Shown here: piece by piece, positions 34,114-42,203 of the stretch
Layout of the letters: every line of letters begins with the position of its first letter
How positions within the stretch are numbered: the first letter of the stretch is position 1
NCBI GenBank assembly: GCA_964479535.1
Contig: CAYZMM010000016.1
Coordinates: 1-64,000, forward strand
From: S015-6 sp964479535
Lineage (GTDB): Bacteria; Desulfobacterota; DSWW01
Direction of reading: 5' to 3'
DNA: 64,000 bases
Notes under the pieces: model-generated
Seen by the model: the letters and a program-made list of their open reading frames with translations, nothing else
Told to the model about the DNA's origin: nothing
Database searches by the model: none
Position numbers and translations under genes: made by a program

Positions 34114-35363
34114 TGAAGCCCTGGCAGATCGTCTGGAGAAGCCTGCGCCAGCATTGGCTGTCTACGTCCCTGGCCGTGCTGAGCATCGCCCTCGGAACCT
34201 CTTTGCTGATTTCCGTGGTTTCGCTTCGAGAGCAGGCGCATCGCTACTTCACCCGCGTTGGGCTGGGCGTCGATGCGGTCCTCGGGCCCAAAGGCTCTCC
34301 CCTTCAGGTCGTCCTGAACGCCGTCTACCATCTCGAGGAAATGCCGGGAACGATCCCATGGACAACCTTCAAGCAGGTTCTGGAAGAACCGATCGTCTCG
34401 GAAGGCATTCCCTTCTGCACGGGACACTCCTTTGCCGGTTTCCGGGTGAACGCGATCGATCGATCGTTCCTGACCGACTTCGAGTACCTTCCGGGGAAGC
34501 GCCTCTCCTTCGAGGAAGAACAGGGAGGGCGTGGAAGGCCCTTTTCGAGCCCGGACGAGGCCGTGGCAGGCTGGATCGTTGCGAAGGAGCTGGGGATCGA
34601 ACTCGGCAGCACCTTCAATCCCGTGTGCGGGGTCCGTGCGGGCGACCCCGTGCACATGAATGACTCGATGCGCTTCGTGGGAATCCTTGCGCCCACGGGG
34701 ACCCCTCACGACAGGGCCATCTACATTCCGCTCCATGCCTTCTACACGCTGGAGGGACACAGTTCCGACGTAGCCGCCATGGCCGTGGACGAGGAATATC
34801 GTGAGATCAGCGGGGCCTATCTGAAGATCAAGCGCGTACGCGGCGGCGCTGTTCACCCTGGGATTCAGAGTCTCTCGTACGCTGTCAAACAGTCCAGGGA
34901 GGCGCAACTCGTCGTTCCGAACGAAGTGCTTCCACGACTGTTTGCCGTCACAGGCTGGGCGGACAGGGTGCTCCTGGCAATCGCATCCATGGTAACGCTG
35001 TTGGCAGGGGCGTTCGTATTCGTCGCGCTCTTTTCCGCCTTGCGGGAGAGGATGCGCGACATCGCCCTGATGCGCTCCCTGGGCGCAACGCGGAGGCTCG
35101 TCTTCGGGTTGACGCTGACCGAGTCGGTTCTGATTACCCTGAGCGGAGGCGCAGTCGGCTGGCTGCTCGGGCACGGTTTCGTAGGAATCGGCAGCCACTT
35201 CATCCAAGTGGAGACAGGTCTCAGGTTTTCCGCAGGGTACCTCTCACAGGCGGATCTTCTGCTCTTGCCGGCAATGGTGGCCGTCGGCCTTCTGACCGGC
35301 ATTTTGCCCGCGTTGCAGGCCTACCGCCTCAGCGTAATCAGAATCCTGGTTCCGGTCTCATAG
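34113..35363 (+). CDS. FtsX/MacB-like ABC permease of the zinc-type operon
   Basis: 416 residues from ATG 34113. The N-terminal helix (WRSLRQHWLSTSLAVLSIAL) is followed by a periplasmic domain of about 220 residues, then three C-terminal helices. The FtsX motif is ERMRDIALMRSLGATRRLVFG. This is the MacB/LolC topology used for mechanotransmission across the periplasm rather than classical solute channels. The periplasmic part has two isolated Cys (FCTGHSF, NPVCGVRAGDPVHM) with nearby His, possible metal sites. Works with the ATPase just upstream. Confidence 0.88.
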   Translation: MKPWQIVWRSLRQHWLSTSLAVLSIALGTSLLISVVSLREQAHRYFTRVGLGVDAVLGPKGSPLQVVLNAVYHLEEMPGTIPWTTFKQVLEEPIVSEGIPFCTGHSFAGFRVNAIDRSFLTDFEYLPGKRLSFEEEQGGRGRPFSSPDEAVAGWIVAKELGIELGSTFNPVCGVRAGDPVHMNDSMRFVGILAPTGTPHDRAIYIPLHAFYTLEGHSSDVAAMAVDEEYREISGAYLKIKRVRGGAVHPGIQSLSYAVKQSREAQLVVPNEVLPRLFAVTGWADRVLLAIASMVTLLAGAFVFVALFSALRERMRDIALMRSLGATRRLVFGLTLTESVLITLSGGAVGWLLGHGFVGIGSHFIQVETGLRFSAGYLSQADLLLLPAMVAVGLLTGILPALQAYRLSVIRILVPVS

Positions 35364-35374
35364 GAAGGAGAAAA

Positions 35375-35935
35375 ATGATACGGATGGGTTCGCTTTCACT
35401 TGTCATGCCGCTCTTCTTCAGCTTGTCCATCGGGATGTTCCCGGCAGGGGCGGACGAACACAAACATGGTGAGCATCACCGGGGGCACGAGGCTGCCCAC
35501 GGCGGGTGCCTGATCGAGATAGAGGCGTGCAAGGTGGGACACGCGGAAATCAAACTCGAAAAGGACGTGCTCCAATGCTGGTTTGTCGGGGGAGGGAAGC
35601 ACACGGACCGAGCGGTGCGTGTCCCGGACGAAGAAATCGTCCTCGCCGTTACACCGGACAAGGGGCCGCCCAGGACGGTTGTCCTCGAGCCGAAGCCGAT
35701 ACGCCTGGCAGGGGAGCAGGTGGGCGACTGCTCGTACTTCGAGGGCAGAGCGGAGTGGCTTGCGGAAATCACGGCGTTCCGGGCATCCGGCAAGGTGCAT
35801 TTCAAAGGCAGACAGAGGGAACTCGAGATCGACTTCCCGAAGGGGTGCGGCGCCGCCCACACGCATCACCGCCACGGGGAGGCCAGGGCAGAAAAAGAAG
35901 CTCATCATGAGCACGATGACAAGGAAAAAGAATAG
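35375..35935 (+). CDS. Periplasmic His-rich metal-binding protein (ZrgA-position)
   Basis: 186 residues. Signal peptide ending near FPAGA; a His-rich head (DEHKHGEHHRGHEAAHGG); a compact beta domain (CLIEIEACKVGHAEIKLEKD, VLQCWFVGGGKHTDRAVRVP, TVVLEPKPIRLAGEQVGDCS); and a His-rich tail (AAHTHHRHGEARAEKEAHHE). It occupies the place of the DUF2796 His-rich protein in Zrg/PA4063-type operons, but its core differs and contains paired Cys. Periplasmic zinc buffering or delivery to the ABC unit is inferred. The next gene starts inside its 3' end. Confidence 0.8.
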   Translation: MIRMGSLSLVMPLFFSLSIGMFPAGADEHKHGEHHRGHEAAHGGCLIEIEACKVGHAEIKLEKDVLQCWFVGGGKHTDRAVRVPDEEIVLAVTPDKGPPRTVVLEPKPIRLAGEQVGDCSYFEGRAEWLAEITAFRASGKVHFKGRQRELEIDFPKGCGAAHTHHRHGEARAEKEAHHEHDDKEKE

Positions 35936-37025
35936 ACTCCTGAAGGTCGGCCTGCCGGCACTGCTGCTTCTCTTCGCGGCGAATCACGTCGAATACCACT
36001 TCCGGAGTCGATCCCTGGCCGAGAAGCAGGGTGAATCCAATACGCTGGTGGTGCGGGCGGAAGACGGGGCCTTCGGGCACAGGACGATCGGGGTCGACGA
36101 GGACTCTCTTCCCGGGGGCGGTACGGAACTCCTGCTTCGCTTCTCTACGCTGGCGGACTGGCGGTTCGATCCGGAAAACCCCCAGGCCTGTCCCCCACAC
36201 ATAAGCGCCCTAAGCAGAGAGAAGGTGCGCATCATCGGGTTCATGTATCCCCTGGAGGCGGGGCCCCGCCTGAGACACTTCTGCCTGTTGCGCACGACCC
36301 AGACCTGCTGCTACGGCCCCCGGCCGCAGTTCAATCAGTACCTGTTCGTGGAGTTGCAGGAGGAGGTTGCCTTCGAACGGCTGGCTCCGGTTGTGGTGGA
36401 GGGAACGTTCCACGTGGATCCCAAGCCTGAGGAGGGCTACATCTACCGGCTCGAGGGCCGCTCCGTGCAGCCCGTTGCCGGGGAGGAACCGGAACTCGAC
36501 GGGGCCGCCGTGGCCAGGCGGGAAGGCCTGCCCCTGCTCGATATCGGGGAGATCGAGAAGCTGCGAGAGGAGAACCGGCAGGAGGAGCCCCTTCCGACAC
36601 CCGCCACCCTGGCCGGGTTCGACGGCATGGACGCTGTGGTGCAGGGCTACCTCGTGGGCCGGTCCGATCCGGCGACCGAGGGGGTGATTCTGGGAAGATA
36701 CGCGTGGGACGGCGTCGCGCGGGGGAGGCCCCCGGACATCTACAACGCCATCATGGTCTTTCCCAGGGATGAGAACGAAGTGCCGCCTCTCTGGAAGGAG
36801 AAAGAGGTCTTTGTCGGTACCGTGCGCATCACCCGGAATCCGAAGCTCTACGAGGATCTCGGGATCGTGAGTCTGGCGAACGCCGTGAGGGGCATTCGAC
36901 AAGGACGGGAGATCCGTACGGTGGTGGACGCAGGGCCGATGCTGCCTGTGTGGTTTGAGCTTCTGTTACTGCTGCTTCTCCTGGCCATGGTCTTCCATGG
37001 GCAGAGGCTGCCTCGGGAGGGCTGA
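35907..37025 (+). CDS. DUF3299 protein with membrane anchors
   Basis: 372 residues. The start at ATG 35907 (or 35916) lies within the end of the previous gene, a 29-base overlap. N-terminal anchor LLKVGLPALLLLFAANHVEY; DUF3299 core at about 100-175 (VRIIGFMYPLEAGPRLRHFC, LLRTTQTCCYGPRPQFNQYL, FVEL). A second domain (FDGMDAVVQGYLVGRSD) and a C-terminal anchor (LPVWFELLLLLLLLAMVFHG) follow. DUF3299 proteins recur in zinc-starvation operons next to ABC pairs. The CC-x-GP-x-P motif may bind metal. Confidence 0.85.
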   Translation: MSTMTRKKNRLLKVGLPALLLLFAANHVEYHFRSRSLAEKQGESNTLVVRAEDGAFGHRTIGVDEDSLPGGGTELLLRFSTLADWRFDPENPQACPPHISALSREKVRIIGFMYPLEAGPRLRHFCLLRTTQTCCYGPRPQFNQYLFVELQEEVAFERLAPVVVEGTFHVDPKPEEGYIYRLEGRSVQPVAGEEPELDGAAVARREGLPLLDIGEIEKLREENRQEEPLPTPATLAGFDGMDAVVQGYLVGRSDPATEGVILGRYAWDGVARGRPPDIYNAIMVFPRDENEVPPLWKEKEVFVGTVRITRNPKLYEDLGIVSLANAVRGIRQGREIRTVVDAGPMLPVWFELLLLLLLLAMVFHGQRLPREG

Positions 37026-37028
37026 GAC

Positions 37029-38024
37029 ATGAGCCGTCAAAGCGCGAACGGAGCCCGGAGGATCCTGTCCCGCATCCTCGTCCTGCTTGCCGGGCTTCTG
37101 CCCCTGCTTCTTGACGTAACCGTTTCCCGCGCAGTTCGGTCCGCCGAGGTTGGGCAACGAGTGGTGAAAGAAGAGGAAGCGGTCGTTGCCACCGTGAACG
37201 GCCGGCCGATCTATGAATCCCGGCTTCTTAAGGGTATCCCCAAAGGCTTGTTCTCGTCCCAGAAGACGCGTGTGCGGGAGGCCAAGCTTGAACGCCTCAT
37301 CGTGTGTGAGGCCCTTTGGCAGTTTCTGGAGCGAAAGAAGGTTCGGGTGGACGAAGCAGAAGTCGAAAACGAATTCGAAGCATTGAAGAAGACCCCTCCG
37401 GCGGCCGGCTGTTCCTGTTGCCGATACCAAAGCCTGGAGCAGTTCCTCACATCGAACTTCTATACGGTGGAGGAGTTCAAGGATACGCTGCGCATCGAAA
37501 ACGGGCTCACCGAATACCTGGAGGAGCGATGGAGGCAGAAGTCCGAAACGCAGGCGGAACCATTGCTGGCAGCCGGAGAAGCCGGGATCCGGGATCAATA
37601 TACGAAGGCCTCTCACATCTTCTTCAATATCATCCAGGATCCTGCGTTCTTTCAGGAGCCCGATCAGGTGGTCGGAAGAAAAGAGCAGCAGGCGCAGAAG
37701 GCCTGGCAACTTCTGGAAGAAGGGGCCTCTTTTGACAGGGTCGCCAGGGAGTTTTCGGAGGACCAGGTCACCCGGGCGGAAGGGGGCATGCTCGGAATGA
37801 TTCGAAAGAGTGCCTTTGGGCTCCAGGTAGAAGAGGCTCTCGCCTCCCTCGCGCCCGGCAGGTACAGCAAGCCCATCCGGTCTCCCTTCGGCTTCCACAT
37901 CGTCAGGAGAGAACCGGTAGGCAGAGAGGACTTTCTCCAGGTTCTCAAGGAGGAATTCATTGAAAAGGAGCGAGGGGGCTTGGTGGAGGAGATCGTGGCA
38001 GAAGCCACGATCGAGCGGCATTGA
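37029..38024 (+). CDS. Periplasmic parvulin-type peptidyl-prolyl isomerase (SurA/PpiC-like)
   Basis: 331 residues. Signal or anchor helix near 10-30; an N-terminal SurA_N-like chaperone domain (VATVNGRPIYESRLLKGIPK, LERLIVCEALWQFLERKKVR) containing GCSCC; then a parvulin domain at about 190-310 (ASHIFFNI, ASFDRVAREFSEDQVTRAEG, GMLGMI, YSKPIRSPFGFHIVRRE). It probably folds the outer-membrane TonB receptor or the Cys-rich secreted proteins encoded in the same operon. The unusual CSCCR cluster could be a metal site. It starts 3 bases after the DUF3299 stop. Confidence 0.88.
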   Translation: MSRQSANGARRILSRILVLLAGLLPLLLDVTVSRAVRSAEVGQRVVKEEEAVVATVNGRPIYESRLLKGIPKGLFSSQKTRVREAKLERLIVCEALWQFLERKKVRVDEAEVENEFEALKKTPPAAGCSCCRYQSLEQFLTSNFYTVEEFKDTLRIENGLTEYLEERWRQKSETQAEPLLAAGEAGIRDQYTKASHIFFNIIQDPAFFQEPDQVVGRKEQQAQKAWQLLEEGASFDRVAREFSEDQVTRAEGGMLGMIRKSAFGLQVEEALASLAPGRYSKPIRSPFGFHIVRREPVGREDFLQVLKEEFIEKERGGLVEEIVAEATIERH

Positions 38025-38108
38025 AGGGTGTTGCGATACGATCGTCAGAGGCCTTTCTCTTGGCAGGGTCCGCACCGTAGGCCGGCCCACAGCGCGTGAC
38101 AGGCGGTC

Positions 38109-38537
38109 ATGAGTAGATTGGCTCGAAGAATCCTTGCGGCATTTCTCGCAGGCTGGTTCGGCCTCCTGAGCGGGGCGGTCCACACCCTGCACAACCACGA
38201 GGCCGGTCCGCCCAAAATTACTCACCCGGTGGAGGGCTGCGCTTGCTGTACTCCAGCGTGCCGCGCCTTGTGCCACCCAACCGGAAGGGACGGTTCGGAA
38301 GAGAAGGCCGGGCCTTTCCTGATCGCCACCTGCCATGAGTCTGATTCGCACCCATGCGCTTGCCCGGCGTGTCGCTACCTGAACCAAACGAGAGGAGCCT
38401 GCTCATCCACGGCCCCCCTGCCCGCTGTCGGGGCTGTCGGCGTCGCCGGCTGTCAGCCGCGCCGTTCGGTTCTTCCCTCAGGCCGTGAATACCTTCCCGC
38501 CCAGCCTCGGGCACCTCCCACCTCTCTGCAGTCCTGA
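38109..38537 (+). CDS. Second secreted Cys/His-rich protein, DUF2946-like
   Basis: 142 residues. Anchor RRILAAFLAGWFGLLSGAVH, then HTLHNHEAG, CACCTPACRALCHPTG, ATCHESDSHPCACPACRYLN and a Pro/Ala tail. About twelve Cys and seven His occur in the mature part. CPACRYL parallels CPTCHYL in the first gene of the operon, so the two are probably diverged paralogues. A periplasmic metal-binding role is inferred; a redox role is possible because of the CxxC motifs. Confidence 0.72.
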   Translation: MSRLARRILAAFLAGWFGLLSGAVHTLHNHEAGPPKITHPVEGCACCTPACRALCHPTGRDGSEEKAGPFLIATCHESDSHPCACPACRYLNQTRGACSSTAPLPAVGAVGVAGCQPRRSVLPSGREYLPAQPRAPPTSLQS

Positions 38538-38668
38538 TCCTCTTTTCCCGTCTGAGCCGTCCAAGCCGCCGGTCCTGTACGAACCGGAGCAACGTCTGCA
38601 AGGTCATGCCGGTTTGCTGTGCCTGCGTCTGGGAACTTGTCTATTCCAACGAAGGAGGAGGTCTTTTC

Positions 38669-40735
38669 ATGGTACGTGAAGAAAGTCCATTGTCGTCTTC
38701 AGTCCGGTTTGCTGTGTCGCTTTCCATCTTGCTCCCGTTACTGATTTGCAACGTTCACGGCGTTTATTCCGAGACATTCGAACTGGATAGCATGGTGGTG
38801 ACAGGCGCTAAAGAAGAACGGAACGAGGAAGTCATCGAGAAGAGGGAACTCCGCTCCCACCGGGTCGTGGATCTGGCCGAGATCCTTTCGGACGAGATGG
38901 TCGAGGCCACGATGATCCGGAAGACCGTCTACGGAAACGAGGTGGCCCTCCGGGGGTTCGGCAAGTGCAACCTCCGGATGCTGCTGGACGATACGATCCT
39001 GGAAGGGGCGTGCGGAAGCCGAAAAGACCCGGGTTTGTCTCACGTCAACCTCCTTGCCGTGGACCGTGTGGAGGTGAGGATGGGGCCCTTCGACGTGCGG
39101 CACCCCGGGGTGCTCGGGGGCAGCGTCAACGTGATCACACGCGATCCCCGTGAGGGGGTCCACGGGGGCGCCCTGATCAAGGGCGGAAGCTACGGGTTCT
39201 TCAGCGGAGGGGGTTACGCCACCGGCGGAAACGAGAAGGTTCAGGGCCTCTTGGGGTACAACTACTCGGAATCCGGCCAGTACGAGGACGGCTGCGGCAA
39301 CCGGCTTTCCAGCTTTGCCAACAGCCCGGGCTACAACGCCGTCGGAGCGGACCTCAAGGCGTTCCGGAAGCACGACGTGTGGGCCAAGTTCCGGGCCAGC
39401 CCGGGAAAAAACCAGAGCCTTCTCTTCTCGCTCGTGTATGGGGATGCGGAGGACATCCTGACGCCGAGGGTGGCGTTCGATACGGCATCGGAAACGACCC
39501 TCCTGTTCCGCGCCGAGTACAGCCTGTCAGACCTGGGCAGCCTTTCGGACGAACTGCGCGTGAGCTTCTACCGAAACGAGATCGCCCACGAGCCCACGCA
39601 GATCTACCGCGACATACCGGAAGAAGCGATGAAGAGAAACGATGTGGTATCGACCTTCTACGGAGGAAAGGTCGAGAACGTCACCGAGACCGGATGGGTG
39701 ACCCTGATCTACGGATTCGACATCTATTGGAGGAACTGGGACGGCGAGATGTTCTTCGTGGAGAGCGGTGACCTGTTCAACGGGGAACTGGTCCCGGACG
39801 TGGACACCCTCAACGTGGGCCTTTACGCCATCGGGGAACGGGACTTCGACCGATGGTCTCTGCGCGCCGGCGTGCGGGGCGACCGATTCTCCTCGGAGGC
39901 GAACAAGCCGCTGCCGAACACGGTCGACAAGCTCGGGATCTCAGCCAACGAGCAGACCGACTACCTGCCCAGCGGCTATGTCTCGGCCGTCTGCTTTCTC
40001 ACGGACAGCGTGGAAATCCAGGGAGGCGTGGGACACACCGTGCGGCCTCCGACCTCGGTCGAGCGTTACCTGCAGCCGCCCCGTGGTGCCAACTTCGCAG
40101 GCAATCCGGAACTCGAGCCCACCCGAAACACGGAGGTGGACTTAGGCTTTCAGGTGCGGACCGGGCGGTTCCGAGTTCGGGGGAACGCCTTCTACAGCTA
40201 TCTCCAGGACTTCATCTACCAGCAGGCCCCTCCCAAGACGTGGGTCAACATCGATGCCGAGCTTCTGGGCGCCTACGGACAGGCGCTCGTGAGCCTGCCG
40301 TACCAATTCTCTCTGGAGGGCGCGGTCGCCTACCAGCGGGGAGAGAAGAAGACGCTGCCGTCGTGGAACGGTGAAGTCACGAACGAGAACCGGAATCTGG
40401 CCGAGATCCCGCCGCTGAAGACGAGGCTTGCCATTCACTACGATACGGAGAGGCTTTTCGGCACCTTCGAATGGATCCACTCGGAGGCGGCTTCCCGCGT
40501 GGACATCGACGCCGGCGAGGTGGAGCTGCCCGCCTGGGACGTCTTCAACCTGCGCATCGGGTATCAGCCGAGGGATTTCATCACGCTCAATTTCGGGATC
40601 GACAACCTTTTCGACGAATGCTACGCGGTGGCCAATTCCTATGAATTCGATGTGGTCTCGGGTTCCGGCGCGAACCCGCCCATTGTCAACGAGCCCGGGA
40701 GGGTCTTCTACGGAGGGCTGACACTCACCTTCTGA
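38669..40735 (+). CDS. TonB-dependent outer-membrane receptor of the zinc-type operon
   Basis: 688 residues from ATG 38669, after AAGGAGGAG. TonB box FELDSMVVTGAK; plug with NEVALRGFGKCNLRMLLDDT, ILEGACGSRKDPGLSHVNLL, DRVEVRMGPFDVRHPGVLGG and SVNVITRDP; barrel ending in YGGLTLTF. The plug has an unusual Cys pair (GKCNLRM, EGACGSRKDP) and the barrel DGCGNRL, so a metal-binding plug is conceivable. It ends the zinc-type operon. A part of it is duplicated as a remnant at 29.3 kb. Confidence 0.9.
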   Translation: MVREESPLSSSVRFAVSLSILLPLLICNVHGVYSETFELDSMVVTGAKEERNEEVIEKRELRSHRVVDLAEILSDEMVEATMIRKTVYGNEVALRGFGKCNLRMLLDDTILEGACGSRKDPGLSHVNLLAVDRVEVRMGPFDVRHPGVLGGSVNVITRDPREGVHGGALIKGGSYGFFSGGGYATGGNEKVQGLLGYNYSESGQYEDGCGNRLSSFANSPGYNAVGADLKAFRKHDVWAKFRASPGKNQSLLFSLVYGDAEDILTPRVAFDTASETTLLFRAEYSLSDLGSLSDELRVSFYRNEIAHEPTQIYRDIPEEAMKRNDVVSTFYGGKVENVTETGWVTLIYGFDIYWRNWDGEMFFVESGDLFNGELVPDVDTLNVGLYAIGERDFDRWSLRAGVRGDRFSSEANKPLPNTVDKLGISANEQTDYLPSGYVSAVCFLTDSVEIQGGVGHTVRPPTSVERYLQPPRGANFAGNPELEPTRNTEVDLGFQVRTGRFRVRGNAFYSYLQDFIYQQAPPKTWVNIDAELLGAYGQALVSLPYQFSLEGAVAYQRGEKKTLPSWNGEVTNENRNLAEIPPLKTRLAIHYDTERLFGTFEWIHSEAASRVDIDAGEVELPAWDVFNLRIGYQPRDFITLNFGIDNLFDECYAVANSYEFDVVSGSGANPPIVNEPGRVFYGGLTLTF

Positions 40736-41095
40736 AAGTCGAATCCCAGGGATTTCTAATCAACGAATGCCGCAAGCAGGGTCAGCAAGCAGGGTCAGGC
40801 TTTCACTTTACACTTTGCCGCGGGAAGAGATTCTAGATTCTTGGGTCTTGCCTGCTCAACCCACGAAGGGCGTGAATAACCTTCCACATTTCCCACATTA
40901 CCGCCGGAGAGGAATACCCTTTCCCCGATCTTGTCTGGATAATTCCAACCAGGCGATAGGGAAGGCTTTGTCGACGTGCTGCTGCTTCTTGCAATCACAT
41001 GCGGAGTTCCGTCGGCAGGATTCTTGCTTGCGGAATCTGAGTCAGGCCTTCATTCTACATTTTGGCGGGACGATGAGATCCGCCATCTTCGATAG
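40736..41095 (+). repeat. REP-like tags preceding the RAYT transposase
   Basis: GGGTCAGGCTTTCACTTT at 40792-40809 (followed by ACACTTT) is echoed by a diverged copy at about 41042-41065 (GAGTCAGGCCTTCATTCTAC). Its exact inverse lies at 42109-42126. A 13-base tandem duplication (GCAAGCAGGGTCA twice) ends in the first tag. No protein gene is supported in this 360-base stretch. Confidence 0.65.
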
Positions 41096-42126
41096 ATGCC
41101 ACGCGAGCCACGTATCACCTTTCCGGATGCGGTCTATCACGTCACCTCTCGAGGTAACGGGCGGGCGAGACTGTTCTTGGATGACGACGACAGGCACCGC
41201 TTCGTGTGCCAATTGGAGAACAACGTTAGGACACACGCGGTGCTGCTGTATGCATTCGTACTGATGGACAACCATTTCCACCTGCTGGTACGTACACCTC
41301 GGGCGAACCTGTCGCAGTTCATGCAGCGGTTGAACACGAGCTACGCGTTGTATGCTCGGTACAAACATCACAAGCCCGGCCATCAGTTCCAGGCACGGTT
41401 TGGAGCGAAACTTGTCCAGGATGAGGATTACCTGTTGGCCGTCACTCGGTACATTCACCTGAATCCCGTCAAGATCAACGCCTCTAGCCGTTTGAGCAGC
41501 CCGGAACGCGCGAAGCAGCTCGAATCGTACCGCTGGAGCAGTTACCCTGGGTACGTGGACAAGCGGAAGGCCCTGGAGTTCGTCTGCTACGATGTCCTTC
41601 GGGAGTACGGCTCGACCCTTGCCGCTGCGCGGCAGCAGTATCGGGCCGACGTGCACAATTGCGTCACCGAAGAAGATCAACCTCTGTGTGACGCCATGCG
41701 CGCCAGCCGATACGCTATCGGGGCGGGCAGCTTCATAGAGGACACGAAGAAGAGGCTGGAGGAACTGCGGACGGGCAAGATGCAGGACAAGGACTTAGCC
41801 CTGCCCACCCTCACGGTCGACATTGACAAGGTCGACGCATACGTGGCCGGGCACTACCGGATCGATGCGGCTGCTTTGAAAGAGCACGGCCGTCGGGTGG
41901 GTCCGGCGAAGTATGTGGCGGTCGAGCTGGCTTGCCGGCTAACGGGTCTCAGCGGGCGCGCCGTGGGAGCGCACTATGGAGGTATCAGCGCATCTGGTGT
42001 GAGCAACATCCGGCGCAAAGTCCGCGAAGGAAAGGTCGATGTTCTGCCCGTGGTCAATCAGATACTGTCCATAATCCTGAGAACCAGCCCGGCAATCGGG
42101 AAAAATGAAAAGTGAAAGCCTGACCC
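40792..42126 (+). mobile_element. RAYT-type element bounded by 18-bp inverted tags
   Basis: The perfect inverted pair GGGTCAGGCTTTCACTTT and AAAGTGAAAGCCTGACCC encloses a single Y1-transposase gene. This is the arrangement of REP-associated tyrosine transposases, which are thought to spread REP sequences rather than move as classical IS elements. No target-site duplication was established. Confidence 0.7.
41096..42115 (+). CDS. REP-associated tyrosine (Y1, IS200-like) transposase
   Basis: 339 residues. PREPRITFPDAVYHVTSRGN opens the Y1_Tnp domain; the HUH motif is DNHFHLLVRT near residue 57, and the catalytic Tyr is in AVTRYIHLNP near 120. A C-terminal extension (KYVAVELACRLTGLSGRAVG, AHYGGISASGVSNIRRKV) is a DnaA-like helix-turn-helix found in this longer RAYT group. 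It would nick single-stranded DNA at REP hairpins. The gene is intact, and its stop lies just inside the right tag. Confidence 0.92.
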   Translation: MPREPRITFPDAVYHVTSRGNGRARLFLDDDDRHRFVCQLENNVRTHAVLLYAFVLMDNHFHLLVRTPRANLSQFMQRLNTSYALYARYKHHKPGHQFQARFGAKLVQDEDYLLAVTRYIHLNPVKINASSRLSSPERAKQLESYRWSSYPGYVDKRKALEFVCYDVLREYGSTLAAARQQYRADVHNCVTEEDQPLCDAMRASRYAIGAGSFIEDTKKRLEELRTGKMQDKDLALPTLTVDIDKVDAYVAGHYRIDAAALKEHGRRVGPAKYVAVELACRLTGLSGRAVGAHYGGISASGVSNIRRKVREGKVDVLPVVNQILSIILRTSPAIGKNEK

Positions 42127-42203
42127 CGACGGGGTACAGAAGCGGGGGGCTTGCCACGCTTCGCTCGCAACATGCGCCGCAGATGGCCGTTTGTCGTCAG
42201 CCT

